Source: Methylomarinovum tepidoasis (lineage in GTDB: Bacteria; Pseudomonadota; Gammaproteobacteria; Methylococcales; Methylothermaceae). Taken from it: 64,000 nucleotides of DNA. Below the pieces are notes generated by a model. That model worked only from the letters and a program-made list of their open reading frames with translations. It searched no databases and was not told the DNA's origin. The translations under genes were made by a program, and so were the position numbers. Below, in pieces: positions 42,963 to 51,175 of the stretch. Every line of letters begins with the position of its first letter. Position 1 is the stretch's first letter. The stretch is taken from NCBI RefSeq assembly GCF_030294985.1, contig NZ_AP024718.1, positions 2,061,001 to 2,125,000 of the forward strand. Reading direction: 5' to 3'.

Positions 42963-45900
42963 GCGGCCGCCTCGACCATCGCTTCCAGTTCCAGGACGAT
43001 GGCCGCCAGGGAGGCCAGATCCACACCGGACTGATGGGCCTGCTCGTGGCAGAAACGCCGGAAGCGGTTGAAACGCTGCAGACAGGTGGGGCGGGTGCAG
43101 AGCAGGCCCACATCCCCCGCCTCCAACGCCAGGGCCTGACGGGTCAAAGCAGCGGCCGCGGCCCACAGGCGCTCGCCCAGGCTTTGGCGCAGGCGCTCCT
43201 CCCACAGGGAACGGACCGGCAGCCGGGCCAGCCAGCCGTGCAGGGGGGTCAGATCGAGGCAGTCCGCCACCGCCCGCAGGCTGCGGGCCACTTCCGGAAA
43301 ATCCCGCCCGCTCTCCAGGGCCAGATCGGTCAGAACCAAGAATTCGTCGATGTCGGCCAGCACCGCCAAGGCGGCGGCCGAAGCCTCCGCCAGCCCCTCT
43401 CCCTGCAACCGCACCCGTTCATCTTCCGCCGCCGCGGGCGGGAAGCGCGTGAGATAGTCGCGCCAGAACCGGCGGCAGCGCTCGATCAGATCCGGCTCCG
43501 GCGACAGTTGCCGGCCCCGTCCCAGAAACCAGCGCACCCCCGCCAGCAGCGCGTCCTCGACCCGCAGCCGCAGCTCGTCGCGCCGGCTCCAGTCCCCGGA
43601 TGCCTCCACCGCCCGGCGCAGGGTCTGAGCCTGAAAGACGGCATCGAGGCCGAGCCAGGTAGCGATGGCGTGTTCCAGCAGAATCCCGTCCGCTTCCACC
43701 AGGGTCACGAAGGTGACGCCGCTGCGGTCGAGCAGATAGTTGACGACGTCGGTGACCGTGATGGCCTGCGCCAGCGGATGCGCTTCGATGACGGAAGCCA
43801 GGGGCTCGCGCCACCCGGCCGGGAAGTATCCCGACAGAAAGCGCCGCAGGAACGGCCGCCCGATCCATTCGCCGTGCGCCTGGAGCTGCTGTTTCAGATA
43901 CAGCTTGGCCAGCGCCAGCAACACCGCCAGCTCCGGCCGGGTCAGGCTGCGGTCGGGGCGGCGCAGCACGGTCTTGGTGTCGGGAAAAGATTCCGCCGCG
44001 CGGTTGAGGAGGCCGGCGCGTTCCAGACGCTCCGCCACCTCGAGATGGGGCATGGGATCGCGGCGGCAGCGGCGCTGTTCCAGGGATAGACACAAGCTCT
44101 GGGATTCGTTGTGCCCCAGCACCCGGGCCACCGCCTCGTCGGTCACCCTGGCCAACCATTCATGGGGAGCTTCGCCGCCCAACAGCCCCAGGGTTTCGGC
44201 CTGGTACAGTAGGATTTTGTAGTTGACCTCGTGGTCTGAGAGATCGACGCCGCCGGAGTTGTCGACGGCGTCCATGTTGACCCGCCCGCCCCGGAGGGCG
44301 TATTCGATCCGGGCCCACTGAGTCATACCCAGATTGGCGCCTTCGGCCACCACCTGGACCTGCAGCCGTTCGGCATCGACGCGCACGTTGTCGTTGGCCG
44401 GATCCCCGACATCGGCGTGCTTCTCCGTCCGGGCCTTGACGTAGGTGCCAATGCCGCCGAACCACAGCAGATCGGCCTCGGCGGTCAGCAGATGGCGGAT
44501 CAGGGTTTCCCCATCGACGGCTTCGGCGCGGATGCCGAGCCAGCGCCGCACCTGGGACGACAGCGGAATGCGGCGGGCCCGGCGCGGCCACACCCCGCCA
44601 CCGGGAGAGATCAGGCTGCGGTCGTAGCGGTCCCAGCCGGCCTCGGCCTCGAACAGGCGCTTGCGTTCGCGCCAGGCGGCTTCCGGATCCGGGTCCGGAT
44701 CGATGAAGATGTCACGGCTGGAGAAGGCGGCCAGCAGTTTGATCCGCTTCGACAGCAACATGCCGTTGCCGAACACGTCGCCGCGCATGCTGCCGACGCC
44801 GACGACGGTGACCGGCTCCCGCTCCAGGTCTCGGCCCAGCTCGGCGAAGTGACGCCGGGCGCAGACCCAGGCGCCGCGGGCGGTGATCCCCAGGCGCTTG
44901 TGGTCGTAGCCGTGGCTGCCGCCGCTGGCGAAAGCATCCCGCAGCCAGAAGCCGTATTCGGCGGCGATGCGGTTGGCGGTGTCCGACAGATGGGCCGTGC
45001 CCTTGTCGGCCGCCACCACCAGATAGGGATCGTCGCCGTCGTGGCACACTACCCGGGGCGGATGAACCACCCGCCCGCCTTCGAGATTGTCGGTGAGATC
45101 CAGCAACGCGCGCATGAAGGCGCCGTAGGCCGCTTCCCCCTCGGCACCGTTACGGGTGACGAAACCGCCCTTGGCCCCCTGAGGGACGATGAGGGCGTTC
45201 TTGAGCATCTGGGTCCGCATCAACTCCCAGATCTCGGTACGGAAATCGTCAGGGCGGTCGGACCAGCGGATACCGCCGCGGGCGATGCGGTCGCCGCGCA
45301 GATGCACCGCCGCCACCGCCGGACCGTGGACGAAAACCTCGAACCGGGGCCGGGGCGACGGCAGGGAAAAACCCTGTAGATTCTCGAGCTTGAAGGCGAA
45401 GCGGTCTTCGGCGCCGGGACGGTAGAAATTGGTCCGCACCGTCGCCTCCAGCAATTGGAACAGGCCCCGCAGAATGCGGTCGGCATCGAGGGTGGTGAGC
45501 GTTCCCAGCGCCTTGAGAAGCCGTTCACGCAGGGAATCCGGCGCCGCAGCCGCGCCGGGGCCGGAGCGTTCGGGGTCGAAGCGGGCGCCGAAATATTCCA
45601 CCAGCAGGCGGGTAATGTCGCGGTGCTGCAGCAGCACCTGCCGGAAACGGGCTGCGCCATAGGGCTGGCCCAGCTGGAACCAGTAGTTGCGATAGGCCCG
45701 CAGCATTCCGATCTGACGCCAGTCGAGGTCGGCGGCCAGCACCAGTTCGTTGAGGGAATCGTCATCGCAGCGCCCGGCCAGCACCGCATCCAGCAATGAG
45801 ATCACCCGGGAGGCGGCGGCTGCCAGCCGGGACCGCTGCGGCGGATAATCCAGGTAGAAGACACGCAGATACACGCTCCCCTGGGGCAGGGGGAAGACGA

Positions 45901-46186
45901 AACGGGACTGGTCGAGCACCCGCAATCCCAGATGCCGCAGCGGCGCCAGGAATTCGTCCAGATAGCGGTCCTGACGGCTGTAATGGCGCAACATCGCCCC
46001 GCCCTCCTGCGGCTGCAGCAGCAGATGCTCCGCCGGCGCGGCAGGGAGGGATTCGATCTGGCGCCAGTCCAGCGCCGCCACTTCGGGCGGCGTGACCTGA
46101 CGGTAACCGGGCGGCAGATGGCGAAGCAAGGCCATGCCCCCCTGGCCGGCATGGCCCTCGAATTCAACGTTCCAGCGGTTGGTCAT
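42959..46186 (-). CDS. Large NAD-dependent glutamate dehydrogenase (about 1075 residues)
   Basis: A cytosolic enzyme that deaminates glutamate to 2-oxoglutarate with NAD+. The conserved catalytic core lies near the middle: GIRWSDRPDDFRTEIWELM (key RWSDRPDDFRTE), VPQGAKGGFV, and the NAD-site region VVGVGSMRGDVFGNGML with MTQWARIEYAL after it. The protein is shorter than the 1600-residue bacterial type and lacks most of its N-terminal regulatory region, so it fits the 115-kDa class. Its start overlaps feoC by 23 bp. This joins an amino-acid enzyme to an iron-uptake operon. Confidence 0.9.
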   Translation of the reverse strand: MTNRWNVEFEGHAGQGGMALLRHLPPGYRQVTPPEVAALDWRQIESLPAAPAEHLLLQPQEGGAMLRHYSRQDRYLDEFLAPLRHLGLRVLDQSRFVFPLPQGSVYLRVFYLDYPPQRSRLAAAASRVISLLDAVLAGRCDDDSLNELVLAADLDWRQIGMLRAYRNYWFQLGQPYGAARFRQVLLQHRDITRLLVEYFGARFDPERSGPGAAAAPDSLRERLLKALGTLTTLDADRILRGLFQLLEATVRTNFYRPGAEDRFAFKLENLQGFSLPSPRPRFEVFVHGPAVAAVHLRGDRIARGGIRWSDRPDDFRTEIWELMRTQMLKNALIVPQGAKGGFVTRNGAEGEAAYGAFMRALLDLTDNLEGGRVVHPPRVVCHDGDDPYLVVAADKGTAHLSDTANRIAAEYGFWLRDAFASGGSHGYDHKRLGITARGAWVCARRHFAELGRDLEREPVTVVGVGSMRGDVFGNGMLLSKRIKLLAAFSSRDIFIDPDPDPEAAWRERKRLFEAEAGWDRYDRSLISPGGGVWPRRARRIPLSSQVRRWLGIRAEAVDGETLIRHLLTAEADLLWFGGIGTYVKARTEKHADVGDPANDNVRVDAERLQVQVVAEGANLGMTQWARIEYALRGGRVNMDAVDNSGGVDLSDHEVNYKILLYQAETLGLLGGEAPHEWLARVTDEAVARVLGHNESQSLCLSLEQRRCRRDPMPHLEVAERLERAGLLNRAAESFPDTKTVLRRPDRSLTRPELAVLLALAKLYLKQQLQAHGEWIGRPFLRRFLSGYFPAGWREPLASVIEAHPLAQAITVTDVVNYLLDRSGVTFVTLVEADGILLEHAIATWLGLDAVFQAQTLRRAVEASGDWSRRDELRLRVEDALLAGVRWFLGRGRQLSPEPDLIERCRRFWRDYLTRFPPAAAEDERVRLQGEGLAEASAAALAVLADIDEFLVLTDLALESGRDFPEVARSLRAVADCLDLTPLHGWLARLPVRSLWEERLRQSLGERLWAAAAALTRQALALEAGDVGLLCTRPTCLQRFNRFRRFCHEQAHQSGVDLASLAAIVLELEAMVEAAA

Positions 46187-46430
46187 TTCCGTGTTCTCCC
46201 GTTTTTCCTTCCCGCACGTACCACAACCGGACGCATCCTCCCTGCAGGGGGCAACGGGAACAAGGCGTCAGACCACAGCGGGAGGGCCGTTTCAAATAGC
46301 CGAGGCGCTCCAGTTCCGCCAGCATCTGCCGCACCAGCGCCTCGCTCGTCCCCAGCTCCTCGGCCAGGCGGCGCACATCCACACTGCCCTGCCGCACCCG
46401 TTCCAGCAACCGGGTCAGCATCCCAGCCAC
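46164..46430 (-). CDS. feoC: FeoC-like winged-helix protein
   Basis: An 88-residue small protein. A winged helix (about 1-50; VRRLAEELGTSEALVRQMLAELERLG) is followed by four cysteines (C52, C57, C60, C66 in CGLTPCSRCPLQGGC) that can hold an iron-sulfur cluster. In known cases FeoC binds FeoB and protects it from proteolysis or senses oxygen. It overlaps the feoAB 3' end by 16 bp and the glutamate dehydrogenase start by 23 bp. Confidence 0.88.
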   Translation of the reverse strand: MAGMLTRLLERVRQGSVDVRRLAEELGTSEALVRQMLAELERLGYLKRPSRCGLTPCSRCPLQGGCVRLWYVREGKTGEHGNDQPLER

Positions 46431-48682
46431 CAGGCCGCCAGACGATAGACGCCGATCCCCAAACCGAAGGCCAGGGTCAACGTCAAGGCCATGTCGAACA
46501 GGGTCCAGCGCCAGCTACCGGTCTCCTGGCGGATGACGATCACCGTGGCCAGACAGGGAATGTACACCATGGTCACCACCAGAAACGCCAGCGCCGTCGG
46601 CAGGGGCACCGCCTCGCTCAACACCTGGCGCAGGCCGCTTCCCTCGGCGTGGTACAGCACCCCCAGGGTGGCGACCACGTTCTCCTTGGCGACGAAGCCG
46701 GTCAGCAGCGCCACCAGCAGCCGCCAGTCCATCCCCATCAGCGCCCCCAGCGGAGCCAGGGCGCGGCCGAAGGCGGCCAGCCAGCTGTGCGCCACCCCGG
46801 GACCGGGATAATGGCTCAAGGCCCAGATCACCGCCGACATCGCCAGAATGATACCGCCGGCGCGCTTGAGGAACTCCAGGCAGTGATGCCATACCGCCAG
46901 ACCCACGTTGCGCCACACCGGCCAATGGTACAGGGGCAGTTCCATGATGAAGGCTTCGCGGCCGCCGCGCAGCAGGGTCCGGCTCAGCAGCCACCCCAGC
47001 GCCATGACCAGCAGCAGGTTGAACGCCACCAGCCCCCAGGCCACCCAGGGCGCCTGGCGGCCGAAGAACACCGGCGCCAGGAAGGTCAGCACGCCCCAGC
47101 GGGCGCTGCAGGGCACCAGGGGGATCAGCAGGATGGTCAGCAGACGGCTGAGCGGGGATTCGAGAATCCGCGTCCCCAGCACTGCCGGCACGTTGCAGCC
47201 GAAGCCGAGGAACAACGGCAGAAAACTCTTGCCATGCAGCCCGATGGCGTGCATGAAGCGGTCCATGACGAAGGCGGCCCGGGCCAGATAACCGCTGTCC
47301 TCCAGTACCGCCATGATGACGAAGAACACCGCCAGCACCGGCAGGAAGGTCAGCACCGTCCCGGCGCCGCCGAGCACCCCTTCGGTCACCAGGGCCACCG
47401 CCCACGGCGGCCAGCGCGGCTGCAGCCACGCCGCCACCCGGTCCTGGAACGCCACCAGTCCGGCGTCGAGCCATTCCTGCAAAGGCAGGGCGACGGCGTA
47501 GGTGAGATAGAACACCAAGCCCAACACCGCCAGCAGCGCCAGCAGACCCCAGAAGGGATGGGTGGCGATGCGGTCGATACGGTCCGTGAGGCTGATCTGT
47601 CCCCCGCGGGGCTGGTGCAGGGCTGCGCGCAGCAGGCGGGCGATCCATTCGTAACGGGCGTTGACCACCGCCAGCACCGCATCCTCGTGGGTGTGAAGCA
47701 GATCCGACAGCGTCCGCCAACGTTCCTCGGGCAACCAGGCACGCACCTTGTCCGTGATTTCACGGTCGCCTTCCAGCAGTTTCAGCGCCACCCAGTCGGG
47801 CGGATAAGGGGTGGGAACGAGCCCGGCGATCAGCTCCTGGACCTGATGCCAGAGGTCGCGGGTTCGCGAATCCAACTCGGGACGCCGGGGCTGAAAACGG
47901 GCCGGGTTCTCGGCCAGGGCGACCACCGTTTCCAACAGCTCCCGAACCCCCTGGTTACGGCTGGCCACCAGAGGGATCACCGGCAATCCCAGGGCGGCCT
48001 CGAGCACGTGCGCTTCGACCCGGATACCCTCCTGCTCGGCCAGGTCCATCATGTTGAGGGCCAGGATCACCGGCACCGGCAGCGCCAGCACCTCGGCGAG
48101 CAGGTACAGGCCCCGTTCCAGCTGAGCGGCGTTGGCCACCAGCACCACCACGTCGGGACGCTCGTGGATGATGAAGTCGCGGGCGATGCGCTCCTCCTCG
48201 GAATTGGCGGTGAGGCTGTAAGTGCCGGGCAGGTCGATGAACTCCAGCAGCACGTCCTCCCGGTAACGGTGGAAGCCGGTCTTCTTCTCCACCGTCTTGC
48301 CGGGCCAGTTGCCCACGTGCTGATTGAGGCCGGTGAGAAGATTGAACAAGGTGCTCTTGCCCACGTTGGGCTGACCGGCCAGGGCGATGACGTAACGCTT
48401 CGGCTCCGGGGACGGGGAGGGTGCGCCCTCAGCCGAAAGCGCCGCCTCCCCCACTTTCTCCCCCCAGATCCGCTCCGCCTCCCCACGACCCAGCGCCACC
48501 CGGGTGCCGGGACCACGCACCACCAGGGCACCGCGGTTCTGCAGCACCGTCAGGGTCGTTCCCGGAACGATTCCCAGCGCCGCCATCCGGCTGACGAAGG
48601 TACCGCCGCCTTCCAGGCGGCGAACGATGATCCGGTCACCCTCGGCGAAACGGGACAGGGGTTGCACAGTCACACCATCCAT
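46415..48682 (-). CDS. feoB: FeoA-FeoB fusion, ferrous iron transporter
   Basis: A 755-residue inner-membrane Fe(II) transporter with an N-terminal FeoA (SH3-like) domain (about 1-75; SRMAALGIVPGTTLTVL) fused to FeoB. The G domain (about 95-260) has GQPNVGKST (G1, 103-111), DLPGTYSL (G3) and NMMD (G4). The membrane part follows with two Gate motifs, including LGFGCNVPAVLGTRIL, and PLVPCSARWGVL. The fused FeoA replaces a separate feoA gene. feoC follows. It is divergent from a Crp/Fnr-type gene; no Fur or FNR box could be made out in the 95-bp gap. Confidence 0.95.
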   Translation of the reverse strand: MDGVTVQPLSRFAEGDRIIVRRLEGGGTFVSRMAALGIVPGTTLTVLQNRGALVVRGPGTRVALGRGEAERIWGEKVGEAALSAEGAPSPSPEPKRYVIALAGQPNVGKSTLFNLLTGLNQHVGNWPGKTVEKKTGFHRYREDVLLEFIDLPGTYSLTANSEEERIARDFIIHERPDVVVLVANAAQLERGLYLLAEVLALPVPVILALNMMDLAEQEGIRVEAHVLEAALGLPVIPLVASRNQGVRELLETVVALAENPARFQPRRPELDSRTRDLWHQVQELIAGLVPTPYPPDWVALKLLEGDREITDKVRAWLPEERWRTLSDLLHTHEDAVLAVVNARYEWIARLLRAALHQPRGGQISLTDRIDRIATHPFWGLLALLAVLGLVFYLTYAVALPLQEWLDAGLVAFQDRVAAWLQPRWPPWAVALVTEGVLGGAGTVLTFLPVLAVFFVIMAVLEDSGYLARAAFVMDRFMHAIGLHGKSFLPLFLGFGCNVPAVLGTRILESPLSRLLTILLIPLVPCSARWGVLTFLAPVFFGRQAPWVAWGLVAFNLLLVMALGWLLSRTLLRGGREAFIMELPLYHWPVWRNVGLAVWHHCLEFLKRAGGIILAMSAVIWALSHYPGPGVAHSWLAAFGRALAPLGALMGMDWRLLVALLTGFVAKENVVATLGVLYHAEGSGLRQVLSEAVPLPTALAFLVVTMVYIPCLATVIVIRQETGSWRWTLFDMALTLTLAFGLGIGVYRLAAWWLGC

Positions 48683-48777
48683 GCGGACACTTTAGCAAAC
48701 GGCAAATTCCAGGCACAATGACACAATCGCCAACAGCCCCTTCTCCACCGTGGAATACCCAACCGACAGGTGTCAGC

Positions 48778-49443
48778 ATGAACGATACCGAACTTGTGCT
48801 TTGGCGCCGGCATTTCCCTGACCTCGATCCTGCCGACCCGGCAAACGCCGAGCTGGTGGCGGCGGCGCGCCCGGTGCGGCTGCCACCGAACCAAACCCTG
48901 TTCCGTCCCGGATCGTCCTGTCAAAACTACGCGCTGGTGACTTCCGGCCGTATCCGGGTACAGCTTCTGGCCGCCAGTGGCCGCGAGGTCCTGCTCTATC
49001 AGGTGGGCCCCGGCGATGCCTGTGTTCTCACCACCGCCTGCCTGCTGGGGCAACGGCCCTATCCCGCGGAAGGTTTCACCGAAACCGAGGTTCACGCCTT
49101 CGTCATCGACCACGGAACGTTTCAGAGCACCCTGGAAAGCTCCGAACCGTTCCGGCGCTTCGTGTTCGAAAAGCTTTCCCAGCGCCTGACCGAAGTCATC
49201 AACCGTATGGAGACGGTGGCCTTCACCGGAGTCGAACCGCGTCTGGCCCGACGCCTGCTGGAGAGCCCGGAAAGGCGCCTGACGATCACCCACCAGGCCC
49301 TGGCCACCGAACTGGGTTGTGCCCGGGAGGTGATTTCGCGCCATCTCAAACGTTTCGAACGCGCCGGCTGGATTCGTCTGACCCGCGGCGGCATCGAGAT
49401 CCTCGTCCCTGCAGCCCTGGAACATGTTTCCAAGGCTGTGTGA
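48778..49443 (+). CDS. Crp/Fnr-family transcription regulator
   Basis: A 221-residue DNA-binding regulator. The cyclic-nucleotide-binding fold (about 25-140) contains GRIRVQLLAASGREVLLYQVGPGDAC (key REVLLYQVGPGD), and the C-terminal helix-turn-helix is ITHQALATELGCAREVISRHLKRFERAGWI (recognition part AREVISRHL). It lacks FNR's N-terminal iron-sulfur cysteines, so it is not classic FNR; cAMP-contact residues are not convincing either. The ATG at 48778 has AGGTG upstream. It is divergent from feoAB, which it may control, and 107 bp before a small membrane protein gene. Confidence 0.88.
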   Translation: MNDTELVLWRRHFPDLDPADPANAELVAAARPVRLPPNQTLFRPGSSCQNYALVTSGRIRVQLLAASGREVLLYQVGPGDACVLTTACLLGQRPYPAEGFTETEVHAFVIDHGTFQSTLESSEPFRRFVFEKLSQRLTEVINRMETVAFTGVEPRLARRLLESPERRLTITHQALATELGCAREVISRHLKRFERAGWIRLTRGGIEILVPAALEHVSKAV

Positions 49444-49464
49444 CCCGATCACAGACCGGGTCAC
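49440..49464 (+). promoter_or_regulatory. Perfect inverted repeat at the regulator stop codon
   Basis: GTGACCCG (49440-49447) and CGGGTCAC (49457-49464) form an 8-bp perfect inverted repeat starting at the stop codon of the Crp/Fnr-type gene. There is no T-run, so it is either a weak terminator or an operator for the next gene at 49551. A weaker GCGCC/GGCGC hairpin lies between them (49501-49519). Confidence 0.4.
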
Positions 49465-49550
49465 CACACCTTGCTAATCTGGCCTTCCTCTTCCCGGAGG
49501 GCGCCTTCTCGCAGGCGCGACTTGTCAACCATAATAGAGAGGATAGTGCC

Positions 49551-49709
49551 ATGCATTTCATTTCCAGCCTCATCGGCATCAACCTGCTGAGCCCCCATGC
49601 GGTTCCCTTCGCCGCTCCCCTGGTGATCGCCGCCTTCACCGGTTTCACCATCGGCGCGATCATCATTTCCCTGATGGATGCAAAACCCGTTTCCCATCAG
49701 GAAAACTGA
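49551..49709 (+). CDS. Small single-pass membrane protein, unknown function
   Basis: A 52-residue protein that I do not recognise. One hydrophobic helix (about 19-42; APLVIAAFTGFTIGAIIISL) follows an amphipathic N-terminus, and a short polar tail ends it. A good Shine-Dalgarno (AGAGAGGA) precedes the ATG, and a strong intrinsic terminator follows 15 bp after the stop, so this is a real, independently ended gene. It lies directly after the Crp/Fnr-type regulator and may be its target or partner. Confidence 0.7.
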   Translation: MHFISSLIGINLLSPHAVPFAAPLVIAAFTGFTIGAIIISLMDAKPVSHQEN

Positions 49710-49723
49710 TTTCCGACTTCAGT

Positions 49724-49754
49724 GACGGCCGCCATATGGCGGCCGTCGTTTTTT
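49724..49754 (+). terminator. Strong intrinsic terminator
   Basis: GACGGCCGCC (49724-49733) pairs perfectly with GGCGGCCGTC (49738-49747) over a 4-base loop, followed by six Ts (49749-49754). It ends the transcript of the 52-residue membrane protein. Confidence 0.92.
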
Positions 49755-49818
49755 CCATCCCGACCCATCCAAGACTAAACTGGTAACCGATACGCCTTAT
49801 CAATCACAGGAATCGGTT

Positions 49819-50196
49819 ATGCGTCCATCCCACCTCGCCCCTGTCTGCCTCTTCATCATGGTACTGCTGCTGGCCGCTTGCACCGGCACGGTGCAGGAAA
49901 CCCCGCCGCCCCTGACCATCCCGCAAATCATCGCCCTCAGCCGCCAGGGCGAATCCGCTTCGGAAATCATCGCCCGGATTCGCGCCAGTCACACGCTCTA
50001 CCGCCTACTGCCCAACCAGATCGAACGCTTGCGCCGCGAAGGGGTTCCTGAAGCGGTCATCGACTATATCCAGCGCCAATACCGGCAGGCGGTACGGCGC
50101 TATCCGGAGCTGAACGACTGGGAATCCTGGATCCTTTATGAGGGTTACTGGTATGCGACGCCCGACGGTGGCGCGGACGTATGGCTGGAAGAGTGA
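49819..50196 (+). CDS. Putative lipoprotein, unknown function
   Basis: A 125-residue protein with a lipoprotein signal: lipobox LAAC with the acylated Cys at residue 21. The mature part has a short helical segment (LTIPQIIALSRQGESASEIIARI, key SRQGESASEIIARI), a second one (NQIERLRREGVPEAVIDYI), and an aromatic C-terminus. The helical repeats resemble those seen in other small lipoproteins of unknown role. The 3' 52 bases overlap, tail to tail, the PqiC-like gene on the other strand. Confidence 0.75.
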   Translation: MRPSHLAPVCLFIMVLLLAACTGTVQETPPPLTIPQIIALSRQGESASEIIARIRASHTLYRLLPNQIERLRREGVPEAVIDYIQRQYRQAVRRYPELNDWESWILYEGYWYATPDGGADVWLEE

Positions 50197-50816
50197 TTTT
50201 CCAGCCACGCCCTCAAATCCCGGAAGAACCGTTCCAGCGCCTGCCCGGCGGCGATCGCGGCCCCTTCGGCGGTCGGCCGGGCCGGCTGGTGGTAGCGGAA
50301 CAGGCGGGAGCCGAGAATCCGGCCACTTCGAGCATCCTGCCAGACGGCCTGCAAGGCCAAGTGCACCCGGCTGCGGCCATCGGCGGCGAAGATCTGTTCC
50401 AGTCGCAACAGAGTGATGCTCAGGCGCTGGTCCGCCTCCACCGGCATGCCGGGACGCACCACCGCGCGATAAGGCAGATGCGGCGCCAGGGTTTCCATCA
50501 CCGCCCGGTCGAGCAGCTCGGCGGGTGGTGCCAGCCAGCGGTGGCGGGCATAGTGAGACACCTCCGGTCCCTCACGCCGGTAAAGGATTTCGACCCCCTG
50601 CAGCGAAGCAGCCGCCGTGACCGGATCGAACCGCAACACCTTTTCCCCCGCGACAGGCGGCATCTCCTGCAGCGGCGCTGCCTCCAGGCTCAGCAGGCGC
50701 TGAGGCTGGGGACGCTGGGGCAACAGTGAGCAGCCCGCCAGCAGCATCGCCAGCGCGAAAAAAGAAAGAAATCGCCACCCTTTTTGGCCCAGCTCTGCGC
50801 AGAAACCCCGTGTCAT
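50145..50816 (-). CDS. PqiC-like ABC transport auxiliary lipoprotein
   Basis: A 223-residue lipoprotein of the ABC-type transport auxiliary (PqiC/DUF330-like) family. The lipobox is LAGC (Cys29). The family strand patterns VEILYRREGPEVSHYARHRWLAPPAELL (key YRREGPEVSHYARHRW) are clear. It should sit on the inner face of the outer membrane and complete the Mla-type lipid transport system encoded upstream by mlaE-, mlaF- and mlaD-like genes. A small antitoxin gene now separates it from mlaD. Confidence 0.85.
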   Translation of the reverse strand: MTRGFCAELGQKGWRFLSFFALAMLLAGCSLLPQRPQPQRLLSLEAAPLQEMPPVAGEKVLRFDPVTAAASLQGVEILYRREGPEVSHYARHRWLAPPAELLDRAVMETLAPHLPYRAVVRPGMPVEADQRLSITLLRLEQIFAADGRSRVHLALQAVWQDARSGRILGSRLFRYHQPARPTAEGAAIAAGQALERFFRDLRAWLENHSSSHTSAPPSGVAYQ

Positions 50817-50846
50817 GAAATCAGGTCCGTCAACAACACTACGCTT

Positions 50847-51098
50847 TCAGGAAAACAGCGGTGTAGTTTCCGAAATCGCTTTCAGAATCTCTTCCGGAGA
50901 GACGGCGTCCGCTGGAATCCGGGGGCGGATACTGCGCAACCGCGCCAGCCGATCTTCCGGAGAAATTGGCTTCGGCTTGAGGATCTGTTCCAGGCAGTGA
51001 ATTAATTCACTGTTGATGGAACGGTGATGTGCTTTCGCAGCCGCCTTGAGCCGCTCGTAAAGATCATCGGGGATGTTCTTCAGGGTGATCGTCGCCAT
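50847..51098 (-). CDS. Orphan FitA-like antitoxin (ribbon-helix-helix)
   Basis: An 83-residue protein with a FitA/VapB-type N-terminus: MATITLKNIPDDLYERLK, then AKAHHRSINSELIHCLEQ, the ribbon-helix-helix DNA-binding fold, and a C-terminal tail that would normally block a PIN-domain toxin. No PIN gene is next to it on either side. It has a good promoter and an overlapping palindrome upstream. It lies inside the Mla-like operon between mlaD and the PqiC-like gene and is either a toxin-antitoxin remnant or a reused repressor. Confidence 0.82.
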   Translation of the reverse strand: MATITLKNIPDDLYERLKAAAKAHHRSINSELIHCLEQILKPKPISPEDRLARLRSIRPRIPADAVSPEEILKAISETTPLFS

Positions 51099-51123
51099 GA
51101 TGCTGCACTTTACTTCGTTTTGA

Positions 51124-51156
51124 AACCATTATGGTTCTCCGAAAGTCCGATTTCAA
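51124..51156 (-). promoter_or_regulatory. Near-consensus promoter with operator palindrome for the FitA-like gene
   Basis: On the minus strand TTGAAA (51156-51151) and CATAAT (51133-51128) are separated by exactly 17 bp. The palindrome AACCATTATGGTT (51124-51136) covers the -10 box. A symmetric site over the promoter of a ribbon-helix-helix gene is what autorepression would need. Confidence 0.65.
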
Positions 51157-51175
51157 ACGGCCGGCCGGGTTCTGC

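Noticed and set aside
45932-48721. A 929-codon + strand open frame across feoAB and the gdh 5' end
   Set aside because: Antisense to three well-supported genes; the His/Gln-rich composition is an artefact of the complementary strand.
48683-48777. Fur or FNR box between feoAB and the Crp/Fnr-type gene
   Set aside because: Looked for GATAAT-type and TTGAT-N4-ATCAA-type sites; nothing close enough to report.
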